53,770 nt of DNA, taken from NCBI RefSeq assembly GCF_900142265.1, contig NZ_FRAH01000014.1, positions 1-53,770 on the forward strand. Reading direction: 5' to 3'. How positions within the stretch are numbered: the stretch's first letter is position 1; each line of letters opens with the position of its first letter. The notes beneath the pieces were generated by a model. It searched no databases. It saw only the letters and a program-made list of their open reading frames with translations, and was not told the DNA's origin. Shown here piece by piece: positions 1-8,016 of this stretch. Made by a program: the position numbers and the translations under genes. The DNA is from Anaerotignum lactatifermentans DSM 14214 (GTDB lineage Bacteria > Bacillota > Clostridia > Lachnospirales > Anaerotignaceae).

Positions 1-168
1 TGCTTCAAGAATCTCAACTTTCTTTTCTTCGCACAATTTTCTAATTATTTGTCCTATATCTGCTCTTAATTCTTTGTATATCACTTTTCTTCTATATTTC
101 GGTGCAAATACGATATGATATTGGCATCTGTATTTAGAATGTGCTGTATTTTTTATTTCATTTTTCAT
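1..168 (-). CDS. tnpA: IS200/IS605-family Y1 transposase TnpA, 3' part outside window
   Basis: The reverse strand encodes the first 56 residues of an IS200-type HUH transposase, a small enzyme that moves single-stranded IS DNA by a Tyr-DNA intermediate. The N-terminus MKNEIKNTAHSKYRCQYHIV, followed by FAPKYRRK, is the conserved family start; the HUH and Tyr motifs lie further on and are cut off by the window edge. The ATG at 168-166 follows an AGGAGG ribosome binding site. That site is paired in a 5' UTR stem (separate entry). The gene is not in the supplied reading-frame list because it runs off the edge; I read it by hand. Confidence 0.9.
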   Translation of the reverse strand, partial: MKNEIKNTAHSKYRCQYHIVFAPKYRRKVIYKELRADIGQIIRKLCEEKKVEILEA

Positions 169-172
169 GTCA

Positions 173-242
173 AAAACCTCCTGATTTGTTTTAGTAATGC
201 GGTCGCCAAACCTTCATTCTAAAATTATAATCAGGAGGTTTT
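173..242 (-). promoter_or_regulatory. 5' UTR stem that hides the tnpA ribosome binding site
   Basis: A perfect 14-bp inverted repeat pairs 173-186 with 229-242 (AAAACCTCCTGATT and its complement). The arm next to tnpA contains the AGGAGG of the gene, so in the mRNA the Shine-Dalgarno sequence is base-paired. IS200 elements are known to hold down TnpA translation this way. The pairing is seen; its effect is inferred from the family. Confidence 0.7.
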
Positions 243-263
243 ATATACTAAAGTATTTTATTT

Positions 264-284
264 ACCCCTAGTAGAACTAGGGGT
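264..284. terminator. Terminator-like hairpin at the IS200/IS605 left end
   Basis: A 9-bp stem ACCCCTAGT / ACTAGGGGT with the loop AGA is followed on the plus strand by a T run. In IS200-type elements such a hairpin upstream of tnpA blocks read-through from flanking promoters, and a left-end hairpin may also be recognised by TnpA. The exact IS boundary could not be fixed; it probably lies near 285-300. Confidence 0.5.
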
Positions 285-310
285 TTTGTTAAGCTAAAGC
301 ACCCAAGAAA

Positions 311-342
311 AAGCAGACAGACATTTTCATGTCTGCCTGCTT
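311..342 (-). terminator. Terminator of the S-layer-homology protein gene
   Basis: The stem AAGCAGACAGACAT / ATGTCTGCCTGCTT (311-324 with 329-342) is followed on the minus strand by TTTTT. It lies 30 bp after the stop of the minus-strand gene at 373-1362. Confidence 0.8.
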
Positions 343-372
343 ACATTCCTCAAATGATTTTATTTCCTGCCA

Positions 373-1362
373 TCAGCCAAAGGCACGATACAGGAATGTA
401 ACGATCTGCCCACGGGTGCAGGTATCGTCAGGAGAAAATGTGGTGGCACTGGTGCCGCTGGTAACCCCCTGTTCCACTGCCCAGTCCACAGCACTGGAGG
501 AAACATCCGTAAATCCTGCATCAGGCGCATCGGGCTGTCCCACGTGATTCCACATAAATTCCACTGCCATCAATCTTGTGCAGGGGTCATTGGGAGAGAA
601 CGTATCCCCTGTCGCAGTCAAACTTTCCTTCGCCCATACGGTTGCTTTCGCATAGTAAGCATTGGGGTCTACATCGGAAAAAGTCAATGTGCTGTCCACC
701 GGTTCCCAAGAGCCTGCCGCACGCCACATAAAAGAAATGATCTGGGCTCTGGTACAAGTGTCATTGGGAGAAAATGTGGTAGCACTGGTGCCACTGGTGA
801 TACCGTTTTCCACTGCCCATGCAACTGCGTCCGCATAGTAAGCATCAGCAGGAACGTCAGTGAATGCTGGCGCCGGTTCAGGCACCACAGTAGGTTCTGT
901 GGTTTCGCCGCTTTCCACAGAAACGACGGAATAACCCATGCCAGTGAGTTTATCTGCGTAATTTTGTGTGATGAAAACAAATTCATCTACGGTATTTCCC
1001 TGACTGTCATAAACCGTATAGGTATATTTGCCGTCTGCCCGCAAAGGCTCATTGAGCAAAGGCTGGTCATAACCCGGGTCACCGGAGCCAGCAGGGAAGT
1101 CCAGCATCGCCATGCCTACGGAATACGTGCCACCTTCCGGCAAAGAGATGGACAATGTGGCATCATCAGCCATGAGATACGCCGTTTCATCAATGGGAAC
1201 TGCGGGATTGCCGGGCATTTCCGGCATCTCACCTGTAATATGCACAAAATCCAATGGTTCCTGAGACAGCTGGATATACTCTGCCGCCAGAGCGGAAACG
1301 GACATGGTCAAAACCATTGCCCCGGCAGTGATGACAGAAACAGCTTTTTGCAGCATTTTCAT
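373..1362 (-). CDS. Secreted protein with three C-terminal S-layer-homology domains
   Basis: A 329-residue exported protein, probably held to the cell wall. Residues 1-27 form a signal peptide (basic start, hydrophobic core, end ALAA). Residues ~28-160 are a domain I do not recognise, predicted rich in beta strands. Three SLH repeats follow at ~167-217, ~228-275 and ~284-329, each with FTDV/FSDV at its start and a TFSP(N/D)D.CTR motif. SLH triplets bind secondary wall polymers. A linker rich in Glu, Pro and Thr (~150-166) separates the two parts. The ATG at 1362 follows GGAGGGG. The gene has its own terminator and is monocistronic. The ligand or enzymatic role of the N-terminal domain is unknown. 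Confidence 0.85.
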   Translation of the reverse strand: MKMLQKAVSVITAGAMVLTMSVSALAAEYIQLSQEPLDFVHITGEMPEMPGNPAVPIDETAYLMADDATLSISLPEGGTYSVGMAMLDFPAGSGDPGYDQPLLNEPLRADGKYTYTVYDSQGNTVDEFVFITQNYADKLTGMGYSVVSVESGETTEPTVVPEPAPAFTDVPADAYYADAVAWAVENGITSGTSATTFSPNDTCTRAQIISFMWRAAGSWEPVDSTLTFSDVDPNAYYAKATVWAKESLTATGDTFSPNDPCTRLMAVEFMWNHVGQPDAPDAGFTDVSSSAVDWAVEQGVTSGTSATTFSPDDTCTRGQIVTFLYRAFG

Positions 1363-1595
1363 AAAAACCCCTCCTTCTGCTCGTCACAGATATGATAGTG
1401 AAGCATCTGACAGCCATGCTCTGACCGACAAATGCCGAATCCATTCCCATACAAAACAAAGACCATAGACTTTTCCAATCAAAAAACGCCCCTGTCAAAA
1501 TTCCCCTGGAAACGGATTCCTTTTTTCAACTGTATCATACTTTCTTTGGGTTCTACAAAGACTTTTTTTACTGCACTGCATAACATTGTGAAAAT

Positions 1596-3134
1596 TCACG
1601 GCAGTTGTAATACAACAACAAAAAAAGACGACATGCTTTCATGCCGTCTTTTCTCTGCAGTTGAGCAATCCAAATCCGAACCTGTTTTCTGATCGGCCAA
1701 TGCGGTTTTGAGGTCATCAAAAGTGATGGTCGTTGTCCCTTCCTTGTAGTTGAAGGTTATCACCATTTTGTCATCGTACAGGAAAATGGCGTTGATAAAA
1801 GTGTCAATCAGCATCTTGCGGTGGGACTTTTGCCGTACATCTAGCTTGCGGAAGCGGTGGAGCCAGAAGGTCATAAACTCGGCGCTCACCTTGGGCTTCG
1901 CCAGTTTCTCGCAGGCTATCTTGGTTTCCAGTTCCTCTTTCGTGGCTTCCAGTTCTTCCAGACGGCCTTTCGTGGACTTGGTTAAAATCCCCTGTTGGAT
2001 GGCGTTCAAGAGGTTTTGAATGGCCGTGTCCGTTTCCCGCAATTGCTGTTCATAGAGCGGCAGATTGACATTCTCTCTGTCCTGCAAGTCCATCAGCATG
2101 GACACGATGGCCTCAATCGCCTTATCGTCCATCACCATTCTCATGGTTTCACTGACCACCAAATCCTCGATCCACTCTTTACGGACAGATTTTTTATGGC
2201 ACTCGGTGCGCTTCTTTTTCACGGACACGCACTTGTAGTAGTGGTGGACATTCCCCGTGTGGCTGGTGCCGCTCTCCCCGCAAAGATAGGCCCCGCAATA
2301 GCCGCAGAACAGCTTGGTCGTCAGCAGATAATCGTCCTCAGCCTTGTGGCGGGCCGGAGCCTTTTTGTTCTTTGCCAGTTTCTGCTGCACCCGGTCAAAG
2401 AGGTCTTGGGGGACAATAGCGGGAATGCCATCCGGCACCACAATGTCCCGGTAGGTGTATTCTCCGATATAGCGGCGGTTGCTCAAAAGGTGCTGCACGC
2501 TGTTGTAGGTCATCTTCTGGCCCCGTGTATTCTTCACACCCTGTTCGTTGAGCCAGTCCCGGATCTGGGTCATAGTGGCCCCCTCGTCATACCGCTGGAA
2601 CGCCTCACGGACAAAAGGGGCGGTGAGCGGGTCAAGCTGGAAACACTGGTCGCTGTCAATCAGATAGCCGATAGGACGGGTGCCGCCGTTATACTTGGAT
2701 TTCAAGGCATTTTCCGTCATGCCCCGAACTACCTTTTCGGACAGGTCAGCGGAGTAGTATTCGGCATAACCCTCCAGCACGCTTTCCAGAATGATGCCCT
2801 CGGCCCCGTCGGAAATGACCTCGGTGGCGGACACCACCTTGACCCCGTTCTTTTTCAGAGCGGCCTTGTAGCGGGCGCTGTCGTAGCGGTTGCGGGCAAA
2901 CCTGTCCAGCTTCCAGACGATAATCATATCGAATAAGTGCTTGCCGCTGTCCTTGATCATGTTCTGAAATTCCGGGCGGTTGTCGGTCTTGGCGGAAAAG
3001 GCCCGGTCAATGTAGTGGCGCAGGATGGTGATACCGTTCTTCTCGGCAAAGGCGGTACACTCTCTAATCTGGCCCTCAATGCTTTCCTCCCGCTGGTTGT
3101 CGGAGGAATAGCGGGCATAGATAACGGCTTTCAT
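1596..3134 (-). CDS. Large serine recombinase of IME1
   Basis: A 512-residue site-specific recombinase that would integrate and excise IME1. The N-terminal resolvase domain starts MKAVIYARYSSDNQ with the nucleophile Ser10. The recombinase domain follows (~160-260), then a zinc ribbon with FCGYCGAYLC (~275-315) and a coiled coil (~350-410). The start overlaps the stop of the next upstream gene (ATGA), so the two are translationally linked. The last ~20 residues (CSTAEKRRHESMSSFFVVVL and on) read through a terminator hairpin and look like flanking chromosome. The native C-terminus was probably replaced on integration (see att entries). Members of this family act without supercoiling and often need a directionality factor for excision. 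Confidence 0.9.
   Translation of the reverse strand: MKAVIYARYSSDNQREESIEGQIRECTAFAEKNGITILRHYIDRAFSAKTDNRPEFQNMIKDSGKHLFDMIIVWKLDRFARNRYDSARYKAALKKNGVKVVSATEVISDGAEGIILESVLEGYAEYYSADLSEKVVRGMTENALKSKYNGGTRPIGYLIDSDQCFQLDPLTAPFVREAFQRYDEGATMTQIRDWLNEQGVKNTRGQKMTYNSVQHLLSNRRYIGEYTYRDIVVPDGIPAIVPQDLFDRVQQKLAKNKKAPARHKAEDDYLLTTKLFCGYCGAYLCGESGTSHTGNVHHYYKCVSVKKKRTECHKKSVRKEWIEDLVVSETMRMVMDDKAIEAIVSMLMDLQDRENVNLPLYEQQLRETDTAIQNLLNAIQQGILTKSTKGRLEELEATKEELETKIACEKLAKPKVSAEFMTFWLHRFRKLDVRQKSHRKMLIDTFINAIFLYDDKMVITFNYKEGTTTITFDDLKTALADQKTGSDLDCSTAEKRRHESMSSFFVVVLQLP
1623..1652 (-). terminator. Terminator between IME1 and the S-layer gene
   Basis: The minus strand forms a 13-bp stem that includes GACGGCATG / CATGTCGTC with a G-U pair, followed by seven T. 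The mismatch falls as A-C on the plus strand, so the hairpin favours minus-strand RNA. It lies inside the last codons of the recombinase frame. It was probably the distal terminator of the tRNA cluster before IME1 entered. Confidence 0.7.
1673..1682. other. Candidate attL core of IME1
   Basis: AATCCGAACC here recurs in the same orientation at 11080-11089. On the minus strand it encodes Gly-Ser-Asp near the recombinase C-terminus. A 10-bp match between two stretches of a few hundred bases can arise by chance (roughly one in ten), but the position at both expected ends supports it. Confidence 0.45.
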
Positions 3135-3844
3135 ATTCTCACCTCGCCGCTTGTTAAAATACCCATCATTTGACTTGCCTGCACGATCCGTTCAAAAGCT
3201 TCTCTTTGTGAGCAAGTTAGATTTGCGTGCATAGAGGGGTTCCGGTAAGCCATAAAAGCACCCTCAAAGATAGACTTAACACCTTTACGAAAATTGGCTC
3301 CGCTTATTTCTGATGTATCGCAAAACTGATAGAAGCCATTGTCTGAAAGTAATGCGCCAATTAAACCCGCTGCATCTTTAGGAATGGGAGAGTTCGGTTT
3401 TCCTTCCTTAAACAATTCTCGCATTCGAGTTTCAACTTCTTTAATGGCGGCTTCACCGGCGGCGGCAAAATGACCATCACAAAACAGCCCTTTTGAAACA
3501 GCAATGATTCGAGGGTGAATGTCCTGCCAAACCCGAGTATCTATCGGTTCCGAAGAAATGTGTTTGATAATTATGAAAAGCTCTCCAAACGCGGCTGAAT
3601 TCAACAGCATCATGCCATAAGGAGGCTGGGGAGCAGAAAAAAGTATGTTCTTTATCTCTAATAATTCATGGCCATAAAATGGGTATTCGTACTGAATATT
3701 TGTCGAAATCGTCTGCAACTCATTTTGTATTTTCCAACAATCGGTTTGGAGAAACGCTGGTAAGGCTCCTGTTGAAAGTTGGGCGTTGGTACGCTGTAGC
3801 CAGTCTTTTATTGCAGAAATTTCTTTTTCATATATAACCTTCAT
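3131..3844 (-). CDS. TIGR02391 (Ymh) family protein
   Basis: A 237-residue soluble protein whose C-terminal half (~130-237) matches the TIGR02391/Hypoth_Ymh family, with the pattern GVKSIFEGAFMAYRNPSMHA. This family is often found on mobile elements and near defence genes and is suspected in abortive infection, but its activity is not known to me. It overlaps the recombinase start by 4 bp and the XRE gene stop by 4 bp (ATGA), so the three genes form one tightly coupled operon. That suggests it works in control or upkeep of the element. Confidence 0.65.
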   Translation of the reverse strand: MKVIYEKEISAIKDWLQRTNAQLSTGALPAFLQTDCWKIQNELQTISTNIQYEYPFYGHELLEIKNILFSAPQPPYGMMLLNSAAFGELFIIIKHISSEPIDTRVWQDIHPRIIAVSKGLFCDGHFAAAGEAAIKEVETRMRELFKEGKPNSPIPKDAAGLIGALLSDNGFYQFCDTSEISGANFRKGVKSIFEGAFMAYRNPSMHANLTCSQREAFERIVQASQMMGILTSGEVRI

Positions 3845-4194
3845 TCTCCATCCTCCATCATACGGAACAGTGTTTCCTTTAGCTTTTCGTTCATAGGAGA
3901 TTGTGGGTCAAAACACATCTCAATAAAGCGCCGCATTTCCTCGCGCTCTGGAGCGGCTTTAGGCTTAAACTCGTATATTACTCCCTGGGGCTTGTCCGTC
4001 CGGGCAAAGATATAATCTAAGGATACATCAAAGTAATCTGCATAGCGGCGGAATAGTTCCACAGATGGGGTGGACTGCCCATTCTCATAGCGGTTGATAC
4101 TGGACTGTGTGGAGCCGATGGCCTCAGCCATTTTTACCTGTGAAAGGCCGATACTCTCCCGCAGGGCCTTCAAACGCTTACCCACTTCTTTCAT
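3841..4194 (-). CDS. XRE-family repressor of IME1
   Basis: A 117-residue cytoplasmic regulator. The N-terminal helix-turn-helix (~1-65) begins MKEVGKRLKALRESIGLSQV and has the QSSINRYENG recognition region. The C-terminal ~50 residues are an unassigned tail. The start at 4194 was chosen over an upstream in-frame ATG because GGAGG lies just before it and the upstream frame crosses the promoter. It heads the operon with the TIGR02391 protein and the recombinase. A palindrome around its own -10 box (next entry) suggests autorepression and control of recombinase expression. Confidence 0.85.
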   Translation of the reverse strand: MKEVGKRLKALRESIGLSQVKMAEAIGSTQSSINRYENGQSTPSVELFRRYADYFDVSLDYIFARTDKPQGVIYEFKPKAAPEREEMRRFIEMCFDPQSPMNEKLKETLFRMMEDGE

Positions 4195-4207
4195 CTTCCA
4201 ACCTCCT

Positions 4208-4251
4208 ATTCGGGTTAATTTTATTATAACCCGAATTGCACAAATTTTCAA
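4208..4251 (-). promoter_or_regulatory. Promoter and likely operator of the XRE-recombinase operon
   Basis: On the minus strand TTGAAA (4251-4246), a 17-bp spacer and TATAAT (4228-4223) form a near-consensus sigma-A promoter. A perfect 10-bp inverted repeat ATTCGGGTTA / TAACCCGAAT (4208-4217 and 4227-4236) brackets the -10 box. A repressor bound there would block polymerase, which fits an autoregulating XRE protein. Confidence 0.75.
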
Positions 4252-4435
4252 CCCGGAAATACAATTCTCCATATGCACCTTGTCTCGTTCCGGCCCACAG
4301 GCCGAATAAAGAAATGACGCAGACCAGCCCACCATTCATAGGCTGATCTGCGCCGTTTCTTTAGGTTTTGGATGGGGTGAGGACATAGATGAAGAAATGC
4401 AATCTGTGGCCACGCACTGACAAAACCGGGGGTTT

Positions 4436-4498
4436 CCAAAGGGGGCTTATGCCCCCTTTGGCACACGACCTTGCTTGCAAGGTGTAGTGTGTTATACC
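4436..4498 (+). other. oriT: oriT of the pMV158 (MobV) type
   Basis: The plus strand has a perfect 11-bp hairpin CCAAAGGGGGC / GCCCCCTTTGG (4436-4461), then CACAC, the hairpin ACCTTGC-tt-GCAAGGT (4468-4483), then GTAGTGTGTTATACC. The octamer-plus TAGTGTG/TTA is the nick sequence known for the MobV relaxase of pMV158. The predicted nick is between 4491 and 4492. A MobV relaxase is encoded in the same element at 9753-10709, which supports the call. Confidence 0.75.
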
Positions 4499-4721
4499 TG
4501 CTGGCGCGGCTGACAGGGTAAACGGGGTGCGATGCGGTTTGCGCCCCGCTTACACTGGCAGGAAAACGGGCAGGATTTTTGTGAGCGGACGGGAACAAAA
4601 ATCCCGTTCGTTTTCAGAGAGCACCAGCAGGTATACAAACCTCCGTCCCTCGTCCTCCGTCCCCTACTGATGGGACAAAATGTCCCAAAGATGCGATTAC
4701 CGTTATCCCTAGATTTAAAAG

Positions 4722-4752
4722 GGAGGGCAAGCACACTTGGAGCTTGCCCTCC
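4722..4752 (-). terminator. Terminator downstream of the SduA gene
   Basis: The perfect 11-bp stem GGAGGGCAAGC / GCTTGCCCTCC is followed on the minus strand by CTTTTAAA. It lies ~120 bp after the end of the minus-strand defence operon. Confidence 0.75.
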
Positions 4753-4874
4753 TTGATTACCCATAAAGCAAGACCGGGCAGTGCTGTCAACGGCGCCGCA
4801 TGAAATGCACCGTTCATCTTGACCGTTGATGCCCCTAGATGGGGTTGCTACTTGCAAGAGAGTGACAAACCTCT

Positions 4875-5873
4875 TTAAAACGGCCATTCGGAAAAATCTT
4901 CTTCCTCGTCAGCAGTTTCATTCTCAATTCCAAGTAGGAGTTTTGCTCGCATTAATAGTTGGTCATAAGTTATGATATGCAATTGATGATATGCGGCATT
5001 TAAGATTCGCAAGGCCTTTAATTCATTATCATCCCAGTCAACTGATCGACCGTACACCAACATACATTGAGGTTTGACGGTTTTTGTATCCTCTACCCGT
5101 TCCATGAACTCCACGGAATTAGACTGAAGCTCTATTTTATATAAATAGTTCAAGCATTGGGTTATCGCAGCAGTAAGCTGGGAAGAAGGGCATAAATTTC
5201 CATGTGAATCTGGCCTTGTCCAAAATGGTAGATCAGGACGCTTTATTTCTACAACATCAAGAAAACCATCGATAGCTCTCATTAAATAATCTGCAATATC
5301 TGTGACATCAATATCTCGTTCTGGCAATATATTCAGATATTCGGACCCAAGCACCCATTTATTTCGGCTGAACCAATCTTGCCAATATGATTCAGGATAG
5401 CCGCTACTGATAGCTTGCTCAAATTCACTGACTGCACGATTTCTTTCTGCTGCCGTAATAGCAACGCTCAGGTTCTCGGTAAGTATCCCAGATTCATGAA
5501 GCTTTTTCACAACTTCTGCATCGGGAATTCCCAAGTCACGAACTTTAGCAAACAACTCGGCAGCATCCTTGTCTACCGAAATAAACTCGGACATTCCCGT
5601 GTTTAAGGGCGCATAATACTCTTGAATATACTCAATTAGTTTATCTATCTCTCCACAGGAAAGCGTAATTGATTTGTCTTGCTTTTCATAAAATGTTCCA
5701 TTGACTTTCCTATATCGAGCAATTTTCAATGAGACTATTTTTTCGCCAGTCGTTTGATGGGTGTTTCTAAAGAAAACTGCTCTTGACGAACTGCGCAAAC
5801 CAGTTTTTAACTCACACGGCTCAACATACTCTTGGCCTTTAGATGTAAGCTTAACATTCTTCCATTCTTTCAT
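4875..5873 (-). CDS. sduA: Shedu-type anti-phage nuclease (SduA, DUF4263)
   Basis: A 332-residue protein with a C-terminal SduA/DUF4263 domain (~160-320). The domain opens with ESYWQDWFSRNKWVLG, and a PD-(D/E)XK-like core follows at AIDGFLDVVEIKRPD (Asp, then Glu-x-Lys), then QLTAAITQCLNYLYKIE and the strand CMLVYGR. Shedu proteins are single-gene anti-phage nucleases. The N-terminal ~150 residues are a divergent sensor-like region. The ATG at 5873 follows AGGAGAA. It is separated by ~40 bp from the NotI-like gene and is probably the last gene of the same operon, so two defence functions would be transcribed together. Confidence 0.8.
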   Translation of the reverse strand: MKEWKNVKLTSKGQEYVEPCELKTGLRSSSRAVFFRNTHQTTGEKIVSLKIARYRKVNGTFYEKQDKSITLSCGEIDKLIEYIQEYYAPLNTGMSEFISVDKDAAELFAKVRDLGIPDAEVVKKLHESGILTENLSVAITAAERNRAVSEFEQAISSGYPESYWQDWFSRNKWVLGSEYLNILPERDIDVTDIADYLMRAIDGFLDVVEIKRPDLPFWTRPDSHGNLCPSSQLTAAITQCLNYLYKIELQSNSVEFMERVEDTKTVKPQCMLVYGRSVDWDDNELKALRILNAAYHQLHIITYDQLLMRAKLLLGIENETADEEEDFSEWPF

Positions 5874-5912
5874 AAGCTTCTCCTAAAAGGGATGAAAATG
5901 TAGAAAACCCAC

Positions 5913-6824
5913 TTATTCCATCCCATATAGAGACCTGCGAATAGCATCCCGGTAAACATTGCCTTCTGGTAGATTCATGGAAGAAAAGGCTTCTTGGACT
6001 TTGTAAACCGTTGTGCAGTGTTCCTCCAAGATACCAAGAGGAGTAATCGTTCCTTCACCAGTTGTTTCCAGATAGTCATAGGCAAGAAAATGGATAGAAG
6101 CTGGTTGTGTTGGAAAGCGTGGAATGCGTTCTTTTCCTCCCAGTCGGTTGAGAACTCGATCGTATACAGCTTTGGGACACACAAAGAACAAGCCTGTTCT
6201 ACACAAATCCTCTCGCTGCAAAACCTGCCCTTTATAAATCAATTGTGGGATAATACGCTTAGAAACATTTTCCCAGTTCAATCCGACAGTGTCTGCAACG
6301 ATGTCTCGGTTTTCCATAAGTGAATTGCGGGCTTCACGGTAGTTTCCTGTGGTATCAATAGTTTGGACTTCGATAGCTGTAAATTCAACAAGCTCTCCGG
6401 CTCCATCCAAGCGTGCCAACACCCAATCAACAAAGTAGGAGCCTGTCCCGGCCCTTTGGGGCAGTCGTAACTCTCCGCCCCATCCATGCCCAAAAACAGC
6501 AATAGCTCCATTTTCCGCTTTGGCTTTTTCTACTGCTGCTCTCCCAGAGTAAAGCCCTAACTCACAGCCAAATGCCTGCTGCGCGACTAAGTGGAGCATC
6601 TTGTAATCTTCGGCATAAATCCGATTTGGACAACAGATGACATCCGGAGACCCTGGTGTTTTCTGTCGAACTGCACAGACTCCAGAAATAATTCTATCCC
6701 GCGACAAAACTTTTGTGCATTGAGTTCCGAGAAAAGGACAAACCTGACGAGCTGCTGCTGTTGCAGCTTGTGAGGATTTATCTTCTGCACGATAACCGAA
6801 AAACTCTGAAATATATCCGGCCAT
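5913..6824 (-). CDS. NotI-family type II restriction endonuclease
   Basis: A 303-residue protein resembling the NotI endonuclease family. The N-terminus carries Cys residues in CPFLGTQC, SGVC and DVICCPNRIYAED (~29-75), which fits the Cys4 metal fold of NotI. The PD-(D/E)XK core is seen at YFVDWV and FTAIEVQTIDTTGNYR (~140-185, Asp then Glu-x-Gln). NotI itself cuts GCGGCCGC; the target here cannot be read from sequence. The ATG at 6824 lies just past the methyltransferase stop, with GAGGAGGGG as ribosome binding site, so the two genes are coupled and form one restriction-modification unit. Confidence 0.8.
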   Translation of the reverse strand: MAGYISEFFGYRAEDKSSQAATAAARQVCPFLGTQCTKVLSRDRIISGVCAVRQKTPGSPDVICCPNRIYAEDYKMLHLVAQQAFGCELGLYSGRAAVEKAKAENGAIAVFGHGWGGELRLPQRAGTGSYFVDWVLARLDGAGELVEFTAIEVQTIDTTGNYREARNSLMENRDIVADTVGLNWENVSKRIIPQLIYKGQVLQREDLCRTGLFFVCPKAVYDRVLNRLGGKERIPRFPTQPASIHFLAYDYLETTGEGTITPLGILEEHCTTVYKVQEAFSSMNLPEGNVYRDAIRRSLYGME

Positions 6825-6825
6825 T

Positions 6826-8016
6826 TTAAGACCCCTCCTCTAAAATGGATTTGAGTGCAAGACCAACAGCTTCTGCCAGCAAAGGAGGTACGGCGTTTCC
6901 TACCTGAGCGAACTGCTGTCCTTGCGTGCCAGTAAAGATAAAGTGATCTGGAAAGGATTGTAGGCGGGCGGCCTCTCTAACAGTAAAAGAGCGATCTTGA
7001 TTGTAATGGAAATAAGCGCCCCAATGAGGATCGCATTTAGTTAAAATAGTCGAAGCCAAACCATCAGGAGTAACACGGCCATATCGCTTGGTGTGATCAG
7101 ATTTTCTGGCCCTTTTCATACCTTTTGGCAAAAGCTCATCAGGTATATCTGTCCAATTCCCACCAGGCTTAATGTATTTCAATCTCTCTTGATTTTCTTT
7201 AGAAAGCCGGGGAGCTTCATGATTATATATTCCACAACTACCGATACGCGCTCGTTTCTGATAATCACACATTGGCTCACATATATATTCTTTTACTTCA
7301 GCACCTCTTTCCCCACACTTCAATGGCGGAAGATCGCCAATAGCTTCCTGCACTGTGGTGAATTTAGCAGATGCTTCAGGCGAAGGGAGCTTTACGAGTA
7401 ACTGGCCGTCAAATGTAGTGGTAAAATTGGGCTTCACTGGCGCATGGTAGAGCGGCTCCGGGAATGCCAAAGAAGGAAGGTTTTTCCCCCTCAAGCCAAG
7501 AATGATGGTTCTCCACCTCATTTGGGGGACACCATAATATGCAGCACCAAGGATACGCACATCAGCGCCATACCCCAGTTCTGCCAAAGCATTGAGAATG
7601 GCGTGCAGAGTGGCACCATGTTCAAAAGAAACAAGTCCGGGAACATTCTCAATCAAAATTGCCCTTGGAGCAAAAGCATCTACAAAGCGCAAATATTCTT
7701 TGAACAAATGATTTCTTTGGTCAAGTACACTTCTGACTGGAGCATTGATTGAAAATCCCTGACACGGAGGACCGCCAGCAAGTAAATCTAACTCTCCACG
7801 CTCAATACCAAGTTCTTCTCGAATTTGATTTGCGTCTATACTACGAATATCTGCTGTTAAGACCCTAGCGGAAGGGTGGTTTTTCTGATATGTTGCAGCA
7901 TAAACAGGCATGATTTCTGAAGCGAATAGACTGTGAAATCCAGCCTCAGAAAGTCCCTCAGACAATCCACCTGCACCCGCAAATAAGTCAATCATTGTCA
8001 AATTATTGTTTGTCAT
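6826..8016 (-). CDS. DNA cytosine-5 methyltransferase of the restriction-modification unit
   Basis: A 396-residue m5C methyltransferase that would protect host sites from the adjacent NotI-like enzyme. All key motifs are present: motif I MIDLFAGAGGLSEGL, the catalytic PCQ (Cys85), ENV (motif VI, ~123), QMRWR (motif VIII), REAARLQSFPDHF (motif IX) and QVGNAVPP (motif X). The target recognition region lies between VIII and IX. I chose ATG 8016 over a start 16 codons upstream because GAGGA lies before it and because it overlaps the stop of the HTH gene by 14 bp, which is typical of translational coupling. Confidence 0.92.
   Translation of the reverse strand: MTNNNLTMIDLFAGAGGLSEGLSEAGFHSLFASEIMPVYAATYQKNHPSARVLTADIRSIDANQIREELGIERGELDLLAGGPPCQGFSINAPVRSVLDQRNHLFKEYLRFVDAFAPRAILIENVPGLVSFEHGATLHAILNALAELGYGADVRILGAAYYGVPQMRWRTIILGLRGKNLPSLAFPEPLYHAPVKPNFTTTFDGQLLVKLPSPEASAKFTTVQEAIGDLPPLKCGERGAEVKEYICEPMCDYQKRARIGSCGIYNHEAPRLSKENQERLKYIKPGGNWTDIPDELLPKGMKRARKSDHTKRYGRVTPDGLASTILTKCDPHWGAYFHYNQDRSFTVREAARLQSFPDHFIFTGTQGQQFAQVGNAVPPLLAEAVGLALKSILEEGS

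Larger units (their letters stand above)
1..295. mobile_element. Left end of an IS200/IS605-family insertion sequence (partial)
   Basis: The partial tnpA, its stem-blocked ribosome binding site and the upstream terminator hairpin together form the left end of an IS200/IS605 element. The rest, including any tnpB and the right end, lies before the window. The right boundary at about 295 is an estimate, since these elements have no terminal inverted repeats. Confidence 0.6.
4252..4874. other. Non-coding stretch holding oriT and hairpins
   Basis: No convincing gene lies here; the short frames that cross it have no ribosome binding sites or family signals. It holds an imperfect 22-bp hairpin (4308-4329 with 4341-4362), the oriT at 4436-4498 and a terminator at 4722-4752. 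The part from about 4760 to 4870 shows nothing I can assign. Confidence 0.6.

Noticed and set aside
4492-4887. Short frames across the oriT-terminator stretch of IME1
   Set aside because: They cross structured non-coding DNA, overlap each other on both strands and have no ribosome binding sites.
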